Shown here: in pieces, positions 1 through 6,699 of the stretch | Layout of the letters: each line of letters starts with the position of its first letter | How positions within the stretch are numbered: position 1 is the stretch's first letter | Assembly: GCA_934663885.1 (NCBI GenBank) | Contig: CAKUKW010000020.1 | Coordinates: forward strand, 1 to 16,994 | Source: an uncultured Tidjanibacter sp. | GTDB taxonomy: Bacteria > Bacteroidota > Bacteroidia > Bacteroidales > Rikenellaceae | Direction: 5' to 3' | DNA: 16,994 nucleotides | The notes under the pieces: model-generated | Databases searched by the model: none | Told to the model about the DNA's origin: nothing | The model's input: the letters and a program-made list of their open reading frames with translations, nothing else | Position numbers and translations under genes: made by a program

Positions 1-1353
1 GGCATAGTAGGCGAAAAGGTTCTCTATCTCGCGGTCGATGGAGACCTTGGTCGACATCTTTCCGGTGCCGCCGCACGAAGGGCATACTTCTTCCACCTGC
101 TCGATGGCCTCGGGGCGGATGCGCTGGCGCGTGATCTGCATCAGGCCGAATTTCGAAAGTGGCAGGATGGTGTGCTTAGCCTTGTCTCCGGCCATGAACT
201 CCTTGAGAGCCTTGTAAAGTTTGGCGCGGTTGTCGGATTTATGGAGGTCGATGAAATCGACTATTATGATACCCCCCATATCGCGCAGGCGGAGCTGGCG
301 GGCTATTTCGGCAGCCGCAGTGAGGTTCACGTCCATTGCCGTGCTTTCCTGGTCGTCGGCTACTTTTGCACGGTTGCCGCTGTTGACGTCGATGACGTTC
401 ATAGCCTCCGTGTGCTCGATGATGAGGTAGGCTCCCCTTTTGAGCGAAACATATTTGGAGAAGAGAGAACGTATCTGGCGCGATATGTCGAAATTGTCGA
501 ATATCGGCATGTTGCCCTTGTAGAGCCTTACGATCTTTTCCTGTCCCGGGGAGATGGTTTTTACATACTCCTTTATCTCCTCGAGCATCTCCTTGCTGTC
601 CACGATGATGGAGCTGAAAGAGCCGTTGAGGGAGTCGCGGATAATGGTATTCGTACGGTTCATTTCGCCCAGCAGGAGTGCCGGGGGAGTGAGGGTACGG
701 ACATTCGCCATCGCAGTTTCCCACCTTCCGATGAGCGTCAGGATATCCTGCTCGATGTCGGAGTCGGGCCTTCCAGTAGCTGCGGTGCGTATGATTACGC
801 CGTAATTGCGGGGCAGGATGGTGTCGGCTATCTTCTTGAGCCTCTTGCGTTCGTCCTTGGAGCGTATTTTCTGCGAAATGGATACTTTGTTGGAGAACGG
901 TATCAGTACCACGTTGCGTCCCGCCAGGGAGATTTCAGAGGTAAGGCGGGGCCCTTTGGTGGAAATGGCTTCCTTGGCCACCTGTACCATAATGGTCTGG
1001 CCTACCGATATGAGTGAGGAGATCTTGCCGCTTTTGCCTATGGGCTGCTCCATGCGAAGATTCTCGAACTTCGCAGGTTTTTTCTTCGACGAGAGGTTAC
1101 CCACCAGCTTATGGAGCGAGCCGAAGTTCGGCCCCAGATCGGCATAATGCAGGAACGCGTCTTTTTCGTGCCCGATGTTTATGAATGCGGCATTCAGCCC
1201 GGGCATGATCTTACGTACCCTGCCCAGGTATATGTCTCCTACCGAGAATCCCGTTTTAACGCTCTCCTTGTTGAGCTCGACAAGTTGCCTGTCCTCCACA
1301 AGGGCGATAGTGATCTCTTTCTGTGTTACGTTTATGATCAGTTCCCTGTTCAT
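1..1353 (-). CDS. rng: Ribonuclease E/G family endoribonuclease, 3' end outside window
   Basis: This is a single-strand-specific endoribonuclease of the RNase E/G family, which processes rRNA precursors and starts mRNA decay in the cytoplasm. I translated it directly on the minus strand from the ATG at 1353, which begins MNRELIINVTQKEITIALVE; the frame stays open for 451 codons to the window edge. An S1-like RNA-binding region spans about residues 35-125 (VGDIYLGRV, AAFINIG, DAFLHY). The DNase I-like catalytic part follows, with the two metal-binding aspartates in IDVNSG (Asp322) and VDFIDL (Asp366). A zinc-link CPSC motif lies at Cys424/Cys427. Bacteroidota homologues run a little over 500 residues, so roughly the last 70 are missing. 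It lies downstream of HU and the 30-residue basic protein, but a hairpin separates it from them, so it probably has its own promoter, which I could not locate. RNase G versus short RNase E naming is conventional here. Confidence 0.93.
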   Translation of the reverse strand, partial: MNRELIINVTQKEITIALVEDRQLVELNKESVKTGFSVGDIYLGRVRKIMPGLNAAFINIGHEKDAFLHYADLGPNFGSLHKLVGNLSSKKKPAKFENLRMEQPIGKSGKISSLISVGQTIMVQVAKEAISTKGPRLTSEISLAGRNVVLIPFSNKVSISQKIRSKDERKRLKKIADTILPRNYGVIIRTAATGRPDSDIEQDILTLIGRWETAMANVRTLTPPALLLGEMNRTNTIIRDSLNGSFSSIIVDSKEMLEEIKEYVKTISPGQEKIVRLYKGNMPIFDNFDISRQIRSLFSKYVSLKRGAYLIIEHTEAMNVIDVNSGNRAKVADDQESTAMDVNLTAAAEIARQLRLRDMGGIIIVDFIDLHKSDNRAKLYKALKEFMAGDKAKHTILPLSKFGLMQITRQRIRPEAIEQVEEVCPSCGGTGKMSTKVSIDREIENLFAYYA

Positions 1354-1478
1354 ACTATTTTTTTTGCGGAGCGGCGAAAAACAGCAAATACTGCTTCACG
1401 CCCGCCCGTGGTAGATGGGGAGTACGGCTGTCCGGCTCCTCTTTCCGGAAACCGCATATAATCTAAAAACGGTCCCTA

Positions 1479-1523
1479 ATAAATAAAGCCAAAGAACAAA
1501 AAACATTCTTCAGCTTTATTTAT
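1479..1523 (-). terminator. Hairpin terminator after the small basic protein gene
   Basis: Two 18-nt arms (1506-1523 and 1479-1496) flank a 9-nt loop. As minus-strand RNA all 18 positions can pair, including two G-U wobbles. As plus-strand RNA the same two positions become A-C mismatches, so the structure belongs to minus-strand transcription. The 3' arm ends U-rich. It sits 27 nt after the stop of the 30-residue gene and about 125 nt before the RNase E/G start, so it likely ends or attenuates the HU transcript. Confidence 0.65.
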
Positions 1524-1550
1524 CCTTTCAAGAACATAAATGTCAGCTCC

Positions 1551-1643
1551 CTATTTTTTCTTTTTATGCCTGTTTTTACGCAGACGTTTTTTCCTTTTAT
1601 GGGTAGACATTTTATGCCTCTTTCTTTTTTTACCACTTGGCAT
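1551..1643 (-). CDS. 30-residue highly basic Bacteroidota protein of unknown role
   Basis: This tiny gene reads ATG at 1643 to TAG at 1551 and starts MPSGKKRKRHKMSTHKRKKR, followed by LRKNRHKKKK. Of 30 residues, 12 are Lys, 6 Arg and 3 His, and none are acidic. From memory, near-identical peptides occur in many Bacteroidota genomes, typically near an HU gene and an RNase G gene, as here. It lies 42 nt after the HU stop with no terminator between, so the two are probably co-transcribed. A polycation of this size is best explained as an rRNA-binding ribosomal component or a nucleic-acid-binding factor. A new small ribosomal protein (bL38) has been reported in the Flavobacterium johnsoniae ribosome; whether this is that protein I cannot tell. 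The reading frame is sound; the function is inference. Confidence 0.8.
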   Translation of the reverse strand: MPSGKKRKRHKMSTHKRKKRLRKNRHKKKK

Positions 1644-1685
1644 AGCTTCTGAATTTTATGTGGTTAGCAATTCGTTGGTTTTCCC

Positions 1686-2006
1686 TTATTTGCGCTCCTT
1701 GTACTTCAGCTCGCCGCGAACGGAGTTCACGAAACTTTTCGAAGGTTTGAAAGCGGGGATCTTGTGGTTCTCGATATGGATTGTCTTTTCGGCTTTGATG
1801 AGACGCGCCGTTTTCGGAGCCCTTTCCTTTATAATGAAGCTGCCGAATCCCCTGAGGAATACACCGCTTTCCTTGCCGCTCTTATCCTTGTTGGCTATGA
1901 GCGCATTTTTAATACTCTCCATGAAAGCTTCAACAATCTGTTGAACTTCAGCCTTCTCTACTCCTGTCTGTTTCGAGATTTCGTTTACGATATCAGCCTT
2001 TGTCAT
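1686..2006 (-). CDS. HU/IHF-family DNA-binding protein, Bacteroidota type
   Basis: This 106-residue nucleoid protein bends and compacts DNA as a dimer. The N-terminal helical dimerisation region (MTKADIVNEISKQTGVEKAE) is followed by the family signature around RGFGSFIIKERA (residues 52-63) and the return strand IPAFKPSKSFVNSV. It is about 16 residues longer than E. coli HU (90), with a loop insertion near residues 41-49 and a charged C-terminal tail. The beta-arm tip (about 66-78) lacks the Asn-Pro whose proline intercalates between base pairs in canonical HU/IHF. The start at 2006 is supported by a TAnnTTTG promoter box about 45 nt upstream. It is the first gene of a minus-strand unit with the 30-residue basic protein. 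It could equally be labelled an IHF-like subunit; sequence alone does not separate these subgroups. Confidence 0.93.
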   Translation of the reverse strand: MTKADIVNEISKQTGVEKAEVQQIVEAFMESIKNALIANKDKSGKESGVFLRGFGSFIIKERAPKTARLIKAEKTIHIENHKIPAFKPSKSFVNSVRGELKYKERK

Positions 2007-2049
2007 GTCTAAAATATTTTAAAGTTTATTTTTTGCATATTCGGGACTG

Positions 2050-2057
2050 CAAATATA
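2050..2057 (-). promoter_or_regulatory. Promoter -7 box (TATATTTG) of the HU gene
   Basis: A perfect match to the Bacteroidota -7 consensus TAnnTTTG on the minus strand, 43 bp upstream of the HU start codon, in strongly AT-rich DNA. No good -33 TTTG occurs at the usual 19-21 nt spacing; the nearest TTTG lies 28 nt upstream. Transcription would start near 2043, giving a leader of roughly 37 nt. Confidence 0.6.
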
Positions 2058-2501
2058 CATTATTTATTTAATTAGTTATCACTTACAAATAATTTTTTTA
2101 CCAACCCGCGGTTTCCCTACTCCACAGTTATCCCGCCATGCCCGGGGATTTCCTTTTTCGGCGCCCTTGTAGGCAATGCAAAAATTGTCCCAAACAATTG
2201 CCGGTTATGATAAAAATTAAAATTTGCTGCCAATAGAACGATTTTCTCCTATCGATTATTGCTTTATATTACAAAGGTTTACTCGGCGGGATGCCTGACG
2301 GGTGTTTGTTTATACGAAAACTCAGCTCTCTCTTCTTCCGCAAGTTAAATAAAAATGTCCTGTTTTCACAATATTTCGCCTGATTTTACATTACATATAA
2401 TAATTGCTTCATATCGAATGGTTATTTTTACATAACAAATTAGGCAGCCGGCCAGCCCGGAAACCCGCCCGAAGGCGCGCCTCATAAGTTGCCGGGCAGG
2501 G

Positions 2502-2509
2502 TAAGTTTC
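2502..2509 (+). promoter_or_regulatory. Possible porX promoter -7 box (TAAGTTTC)
   Basis: Seven of eight bases match TAnnTTTG, 34 bp upstream of the porX ATG and directly after a GC-rich island. There is no recognisable -33 TTTG at normal spacing, so this is a weak candidate. Confidence 0.3.
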
Positions 2510-2543
2510 ATGTAATTATGTAATAACCTAAAAACATAACATT

Positions 2544-4097
2544 ATGTCGGAAATAAAGATACTGTGGGTCGACGACGAAATAGACCTTCTTAAATCGCAT
2601 ATCCTTTTCCTGAAGGGCAAGGGCTATGATGTGGACGCGTGCAACAACGGCCCGGACGCTATAGAGATGGCCCACACGACACCTTACGACCTGGTCATCC
2701 TCGACGAGATGATGCCCGGTATGACGGGGCTCGAAACGCTCCCCCACATAAAGGACGCCAGACCTACCACTCCCGTCATAATGGTGACCAAGAGCGAGGA
2801 GGAAAATATTATGGACAAAGCCATAGGCTCCAAGATCGCCGACTACATAATCAAGCCGGTGAATCCCAACCAGGTACTGCTTTCCATAAAAAAGAACGTA
2901 CACTCGCAGCAACTCGTGACAGAACAGACCACAGCCGACTACAGGGCCGAGTTTGGAAAAATATCTTCTTCGTTTTCCGATGCGCGGGACTTTAGCGACT
3001 GGTGCGCGATATATAAGAAACTCGTTAATTGGGAGATGGAGCTCGCCGATTCAATGGACGACAGCATCCGCGACATTCTTACATTCCAGAAGAACGAGGC
3101 CAATACAGAGTACGCCAAGTTCGTGAAACGCAATTATTCTGGATGGATAAACCACCGTTCCGACGATTCCCCGGTGATGTCGCATACGCTGATGAAGAGC
3201 AGGATATTCCCGGTCGTCGAAAAGTCGAAGAAAACCACGCTCCTGCTTATCGACAATTTCCGGTACGACCAGTGGCGTTCGATAAACTCGCTCCTGAGGA
3301 GCTACTACGATGTCGAAACGGACGAGTTTTACTGCAGCATTCTCCCGACGGCGACCCAGTACGCCCGCAACTCGGTTTTCGCAGGCCTGATGCCGCTGGC
3401 TATAGACAAACTGATGCCCGACCGCTGGCTTAACGACAACGAGGAGGGAGGCAAGAACATTTACGAAGAGGAATTCCTGCGGCGCCAGCTCCAGACATCG
3501 GGCAAACAATGGAAAACGACTTTCGATAAACTGGTCCGCCCCGAGGCCGGACGTAAGCTCATCGATAACATACAGCACGTCTACGACGCCGATTTCTCTG
3601 TAATAGTCTACAACTTCCTGGATATACTTTCGCATGCACGCACCGAGACCGACATCATCCGCGACCTTACAGAGGACGAGGCCGCTTTCCGCTCGCTGAC
3701 CCGCTCATGGTTCGAACATTCGGAGCTCTACACGCTACTGAAGATGCTCTCCGAAAAAGGACATACCGTAGTCATTACCTCCGACCACGGTACAATCCGC
3801 GTCGATAGCCCCGTGAAGGTCATCGGGGATAGGGAGACTTCGGCCAACCTGCGCTATAAGACCGGCCGCAACCTGAATTACAATCCGAAGGAAGTATACG
3901 AAATAACGCATCCGCAGGACATTCAGCTCCCGCAGAGCAATCTGACGTCCTCCTTTATTTTCGCTACGGAGAGGGATTTCTTTACGTATCCCAACAATGC
4001 CAACCAGTTCATCCGGCATTACAGGAACACGTACCAGCACGGCGGTATATCGATGGAGGAGATGATAGTTCCCTATATAGTCCTCCAGCCTAAATAA
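2544..4097 (+). CDS. porX: PorX-type response regulator with C-terminal PglZ (alkaline phosphatase-like) domain
   Basis: A 517-residue regulator. Residues 1-120 are a receiver domain with acidic residues Asp10/Asp11, phospho-acceptor Asp54 (VILDEMMPG), Thr82 and Lys104 (IIKP). A helical linker (about 125-220) leads to a PglZ/alkaline phosphatase-superfamily domain. Its expected metal and catalytic residues are present: Asp237 (LLIDNFRYDQW), the Thr269/Thr271 region (LPTATQYARN), Asp360 and His364 (FLDILSHAR), Asp414/His415 (TSDHG) and His499 (QHGG). In Porphyromonas gingivalis, PorX works with the kinase PorY and sigma factor SigP to control type IX secretion genes, and its PglZ domain is reported to be a zinc-dependent phosphodiesterase acting on oligonucleotides. 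There is no output DNA-binding domain, and no kinase or secretion gene nearby. The gene stands alone, with long upstream DNA and a strong terminator. Because all active-site residues are kept, enzyme activity is expected; the exact regulon here is unknown. Confidence 0.93.
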   Translation: MSEIKILWVDDEIDLLKSHILFLKGKGYDVDACNNGPDAIEMAHTTPYDLVILDEMMPGMTGLETLPHIKDARPTTPVIMVTKSEEENIMDKAIGSKIADYIIKPVNPNQVLLSIKKNVHSQQLVTEQTTADYRAEFGKISSSFSDARDFSDWCAIYKKLVNWEMELADSMDDSIRDILTFQKNEANTEYAKFVKRNYSGWINHRSDDSPVMSHTLMKSRIFPVVEKSKKTTLLLIDNFRYDQWRSINSLLRSYYDVETDEFYCSILPTATQYARNSVFAGLMPLAIDKLMPDRWLNDNEEGGKNIYEEEFLRRQLQTSGKQWKTTFDKLVRPEAGRKLIDNIQHVYDADFSVIVYNFLDILSHARTETDIIRDLTEDEAAFRSLTRSWFEHSELYTLLKMLSEKGHTVVITSDHGTIRVDSPVKVIGDRETSANLRYKTGRNLNYNPKEVYEITHPQDIQLPQSNLTSSFIFATERDFFTYPNNANQFIRHYRNTYQHGGISMEEMIVPYIVLQPK

Positions 4098-4120
4098 CGG
4101 CCGTAGAGCCTTATTACATT

Positions 4121-4160
4121 ATAAAAGCGGGCCCCTGTATCGACAGGGGCCCGCTTTTAT
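4121..4160. terminator. Bidirectional terminator between porX and the GNAT gene
   Basis: An 18-bp perfect stem (4121-4138 with 4143-4160) has a 4-nt ATCG loop. The core is GC-rich (GCGGGCCCCTGT) and the outer part is A-rich on one side and T-rich on the other, so it can act as an intrinsic terminator in both directions. It lies 23 nt after the porX stop and 15 nt from the end of the convergent acetyltransferase gene. Confidence 0.9.
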
Positions 4161-4175
4161 TATTCAGGGAATACG

Positions 4176-4466
4176 CTACCTTTCGGCCACGAGTTCCTTC
4201 CACTGGGGATGCCGGCGGATATAAGCCGCTACGAATCCGCACGAGGGGATAACCTTGCATCCCTGCTCCTGGATATCGTTAAGGCTTTTTTCAACCAACT
4301 GGCTGCCTATGCCCTGGTTCTCATACTGGTATGGCACCTCGGTATGCGTAAGGGCGATGATGCTGCCGTCGTCAGTCTTGAAATAATCGATGAGCGCCGT
4401 GTCGTCACCCAAATCGAGCTCGTACCTGCGCGAACTCTCGTTATTCTTAAAAGGATAATCTTTCAT
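4176..4466 (-). CDS. Small GNAT-fold acetyltransferase-like protein (COG2388/NATD1-like)
   Basis: A 96-residue, minimal GCN5-related N-acetyltransferase domain. The central strand and acetyl-CoA loop are visible as LTHTEVPYQYENQGIGSQLV, with the QGIGS pyrophosphate-binding turn at residues 51-55. The C-terminal block VIPSCGFVAAYIRRHPQW is characteristic of the COG2388 group, which includes human NATD1 and a small plant acetyltransferase. Its conserved cysteine (Cys76 here) has been proposed to take part in catalysis. The substrate is unknown for nearly all members. The gene is separate from its neighbours and convergent with porX, sharing its terminator; I found no clear promoter box. Family assignment is strong; biological role is open. 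Confidence 0.88.
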   Translation of the reverse strand: MKDYPFKNNESSRRYELDLGDDTALIDYFKTDDGSIIALTHTEVPYQYENQGIGSQLVEKSLNDIQEQGCKVIPSCGFVAAYIRRHPQWKELVAER

Positions 4467-4592
4467 AAATGATATCGGTTTAATGTAGGTTTTATTTAAC
4501 CTTAGTTATTTGTTCTCTTTTGAAAAAGAAATCCAGAAAACTCTCTGCGGAACTCCGTTTGCCTTAGAGTAAATAAACCTGCGTAAATTATA

Positions 4593-5117
4593 TCATAGAT
4601 AAAGCAATAACCCTGCCACGGCGGAGAGGGCTATGAGTAAAATGGGGTTTACTTTTTTTATTGAGGCGATGAAGGCTCCCCCGAATATGGCCCAACTTTT
4701 CCAGTCGATAAACGTTTCGGGGGTAAGCAGTAGGAGGGCGGCGGCGATTATCATGGCGATCATCATGGGTTTCATGCCGGACATGGCTCCCGAAACATAT
4801 TTGTTGTCACGGAGTTTCATGTAGAATTTGGTGGCGAGGAGCATCAGGGTGAGAGAAGGCAGGCATACAGAGAATGTCGCGACGACAGCTCCCCAGACAG
4901 AGCCCGTTACGGCGTATCCCACATAAGTGGCGCTGTTTATGGCTATGGGGCCGGGTGTGATTTGGGAGATTGCCACTATGTCGGTAAATTGTTCGGTCGT
5001 GAGCCACTGGTGCTGGGTGACTACTTCGTTCTGGATGAGCGAGAGCATAGCGTATCCGCCGCCGAATCCGAAGAAGCCTATTTTGAGGTACGAGAGGAAA
5101 AGTTGCCAGTAGATCAT
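4593..5117 (-). CDS. ChrA-family transporter, half-size subunit (second of pair)
   Basis: A 174-residue integral membrane protein of the chromate transporter (CHR) family, single-domain form. The family signature FGFGGGYAML lies at residues 16-25, and SQITPGPIAINSATYVGY at 51-68. The rest consists of several hydrophobic segments (GAVVATFSVCLPSLTLMLLA; MMIAMIIAAALLLL; a final LLIALSAVAGLLLYL). Long ChrA proteins carry two such domains fused; short ones are normally encoded as adjacent pairs and act together. Here it overlaps the upstream partner by 4 nt (5114-5117), which implies translational coupling. In known cases the family exports chromate, but an anaerobe's natural substrate may be another oxyanion; no chromate regulator is nearby. 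Confidence 0.9.
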   Translation of the reverse strand: MIYWQLFLSYLKIGFFGFGGGYAMLSLIQNEVVTQHQWLTTEQFTDIVAISQITPGPIAINSATYVGYAVTGSVWGAVVATFSVCLPSLTLMLLATKFYMKLRDNKYVSGAMSGMKPMMIAMIIAAALLLLTPETFIDWKSWAIFGGAFIASIKKVNPILLIALSAVAGLLLYL

Positions 5118-5656
5118 TTATGTGCTCCTTTTTTATTGTAAAAAGTATAGATGATGCCGGCGAGCGCTCCCCCTGCGATGAAATATATGGGCGAAACTCC
5201 GAAGTACCATACCACGAGTGCTGCAACCACGGCGATGATTATCTTCCACCATCCCAGGCCCCTTGCCAGGTTGAACACAGGTGCGGCTATGAGTGCGACA
5301 ACGGCGGGGCGCATACCCATAAAAGCGGCGTTGACGTACCTGTTCTCCCTCAGTCCTGAAAAATATATGGCGATAAGGAGGATTATGGCGAACGAGGGAA
5401 GCACTACGCCCAGCACTGCTGCAACGGCGCCTGCGTATCCTCCCACCTTGTACCCAACGAATACCGAAGTGTTGAGTGATATGGGTCCCGGAGCGGTCTG
5501 CGCCAGGGTCAGCAACTCGAGGAAATTTTCCTTTTCGATCCACTTTTTACGCTCTATCACTTCCCTTTCGATGAGGGGTATCATAGCATACCCGCCGCCG
5601 AATGTGAAGGCCCCTATTTTAAGAAAGGACCAGAAAAGCGAGAAAAAAGTTTTCAT
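5114..5656 (-). CDS. ChrA-family transporter, half-size subunit (first of pair)
   Basis: A 180-residue membrane protein, homologous to its downstream partner. The motif TFGGGYAMIPLIEREV covers residues 18-33, and AQTAPGPISLNTSVFVGY covers 52-69, followed by hydrophobic spans AVAAVLGVVLPSFAIILLIA, a central AVVALIAAPVFNLA and a C-terminal pair. The duplicated motif set in two adjacent genes fits a two-subunit short-chain CHR transporter with antiparallel halves. It begins 100 nt after the acyl-ACP thioesterase stop; no convincing terminator or -7 box separates them, so read-through from the thioesterase promoter is possible. Family membership is clear; substrate is not. Confidence 0.9.
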   Translation of the reverse strand: MKTFFSLFWSFLKIGAFTFGGGYAMIPLIEREVIERKKWIEKENFLELLTLAQTAPGPISLNTSVFVGYKVGGYAGAVAAVLGVVLPSFAIILLIAIYFSGLRENRYVNAAFMGMRPAVVALIAAPVFNLARGLGWWKIIIAVVAALVVWYFGVSPIYFIAGGALAGIIYTFYNKKGAHK

Positions 5657-5756
5657 CGGCGGTTTTAGTTATTTTCGTAAAAGTCCCGTACCGCGTAGGG
5701 TGGTATGGAAAGGCAATATGATATTTTGACGTACCATGAAAAGGGCCGTTTATTTC

Positions 5757-6506
5757 TTATTTATAAAAATGCTGACGGAGCGAGAAAGCTATCCTGCATA
5801 CGGGTTTTTCTTCGGCATTTCGTATTTCAAAAAGCTGGCCGTCCTCTTCCCTGCCGGATATAATGGACAGGTCCTGCCCGTGCAGCGACTCCTGTATGAA
5901 GTTTATGTCTATCCGTGCGAACCGTTTGGAAGAAAGCTCTTCCAGGGGAAGGGTATCGACCACCCACTGCAGGTATTTCATGCTGTTGGCGTGGCAGTTG
6001 AAATCGACGTCGCTGTAAACCACCGTATGATTGTACCGTTTCTCTTCTTCAGGGACGGTAAGCCTGCGGGGCATATCCACCGGGGAAGCCACGGCCTGGG
6101 TCATGCCATTGTAATTATTTAGCGTGTATAGGTCCATCGGACGGCGCGTGTCGAGGTTTATCATTGCCCAGTTGGTAACCGCTGAGGCTATAGGCTCCCT
6201 TCCGCGGCCGAAAACCCGGAAATTACGGGTCGTCATAACGCGGCTTACCTCGCTGACCCAGGTCTGTATGGTGAGCTCCTCGTATTCGTCGGGCATCCGG
6301 AGCACCTCCATGGCCATACGCGTAAGCACCCAGGAAGAATTATGCGTAGCGTTAAGCTCCCTGACACCGAACCCGTTGGCGTCGGCGTCCTCGCCGGCTG
6401 TATGTAAAACATAATCGCCGAGCGCCATTACCGTAGCCCGTTTCATAAAATCCACGTCCCGGGATTCGACCCTGAACCGGTATTCCCTTAATTCTTCCAT
6501 CGTCAA
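5757..6506 (-). CDS. Acyl-ACP thioesterase (FatA/FatB-like, double hotdog)
   Basis: A 249-residue cytosolic enzyme that hydrolyses acyl-ACP to release free fatty acids from type II fatty acid synthesis. Two hotdog-fold repeats are visible: residues about 8-135 (start FRVESRDVDFMKRATVMALGD, core helix and SSWVLTRMAMEV) and about 155-249. The second carries the catalytic-type motif DVDFNCHANSMKYLQWV, with Asn170 and His172 matching the Asn/His of plant FatA/FatB (NQHVNN region). Length fits bacterial members of PF01643. The neighbouring start codons at residues 1 and 3 are equivalent; I kept the upstream one. A good Bacteroidota promoter sits just upstream. Chain-length preference cannot be read from the sequence. 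It may share a transcript with the ChrA pair. Confidence 0.9.
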   Translation of the reverse strand: MTMEELREYRFRVESRDVDFMKRATVMALGDYVLHTAGEDADANGFGVRELNATHNSSWVLTRMAMEVLRMPDEYEELTIQTWVSEVSRVMTTRNFRVFGRGREPIASAVTNWAMINLDTRRPMDLYTLNNYNGMTQAVASPVDMPRRLTVPEEEKRYNHTVVYSDVDFNCHANSMKYLQWVVDTLPLEELSSKRFARIDINFIQESLHGQDLSIISGREEDGQLFEIRNAEEKPVCRIAFSLRQHFYK

Positions 6507-6528
6507 TCGGTAGGTTTTAACAAGACAA

Positions 6529-6559
6529 CCAAGATAGGGTTTTTATCCCTAAAGGCAAA
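6529..6559 (-). promoter_or_regulatory. Promoter of the acyl-ACP thioesterase gene
   Basis: On the minus strand a -33 TTTG (6556-6559), a 19-nt spacer and a -7 box TATCTTGG (6529-6536, seven of eight to TAnnTTTG) match the Bacteroidota promoter layout. The predicted start near 6522 leaves a leader of about 16 nt. The spacer contains a small inverted repeat TAGGG...CCCTA (6535-6551). Confidence 0.6.
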
Positions 6560-6607
6560 ATCGTCACAATCCCGTTCTCAGCCCTTTTCTATCGTAAAAA
6601 ATAAAAA

Positions 6608-6626
6608 TTTATCGAAAAACAATAAA
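6608..6626 (+). promoter_or_regulatory. Predicted operator A upstream of the DUF2975/HTH operon
   Basis: A 19-bp inverted repeat TTTATCG-AAAAA-CAATAAA that differs by one base from operator B. It lies just upstream of the expected -33 position. Centre-to-centre distance to operator B is 56 bp. A further half-site TATCG occurs at 6590-6594. The probable ligand is the Xre-type protein encoded at 7397-7618. Confidence 0.6.
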
Positions 6627-6654
6627 TAATAGTACCATTTTATGAAAAATGTCT

Positions 6655-6662
6655 TACCTTTG
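6655..6662 (+). promoter_or_regulatory. Promoter -7 box (TACCTTTG) of the DUF2975/HTH operon
   Basis: An exact TAnnTTTG match, 37 bp upstream of the DUF2975 start codon. A good -33 TTTG is not seen at the expected 19-21 nt distance, which suits a regulated promoter. Transcription would begin around 6668-6670, inside operator B. Confidence 0.7.
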
Positions 6663-6663
6663 C

Positions 6664-6682
6664 TTTATCGAAAAACGATAAA
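6664..6682 (+). promoter_or_regulatory. Predicted operator B over the transcription start
   Basis: A perfect 19-bp inverted repeat with 7-bp arms and an A5 spacer: TTTATCG-AAAAA-CGATAAA. It starts one base after the -7 box and covers the predicted start site, so a bound dimer would block initiation. This is the expected layout for autorepression by the operon's own small HTH protein. Confidence 0.7.
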
Positions 6683-6699
6683 TCCAACACGCCGCATAT

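Larger units (their letters stand above)
2007..2543. other. 537-bp non-coding region between HU and porX
   Basis: This is the longest gene-free stretch in the window and separates two divergent genes. It holds the HU promoter at the left end and a possible porX -7 box at the right. A small nested inverted repeat lies at 2172-2202 (inner arms AATTGT/ACAATT). A GC-rich island at about 2442-2500 stands out from AT-rich flanks, with the 8-bp palindrome GGCGCGCC and a possible GCCCGG/CCGGGC stem. I recognised no tRNA, riboswitch or convincing coding frame. A small RNA cannot be excluded. Confidence 0.6.

Noticed and set aside
172..1017. 281-codon plus-strand open frame
   Set aside because: It is antisense to the RNase E/G gene, which reads continuously on the minus strand with all catalytic motifs.
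1540..1944. 134-codon plus-strand open frame rich in Phe and Leu
   Set aside because: The hydrophobic run is the complement of the Lys/Arg codons of the 30-residue protein and of HU; not a membrane protein gene.
2172..2202. Possible small RNA or tRNA at the nested repeat
   Set aside because: There is no tRNA-like T-loop, and the stems are only 6 bp; not enough to call an RNA gene.
4513..4530. Imperfect TTCTCTTTT/AAAAAGAA repeat resembling the lptG palindrome
   Set aside because: The half-site similarity is in A/T-rich, low-complexity sequence and the symmetry is broken; no support for a shared regulator.
5657..5756. Possible hairpin CCATACC...GGTACGG between thioesterase and ChrA genes
   Set aside because: The arms contain a mismatch in the minus-strand RNA, there is no U-run, and the pairing is better on the strand with no gene.
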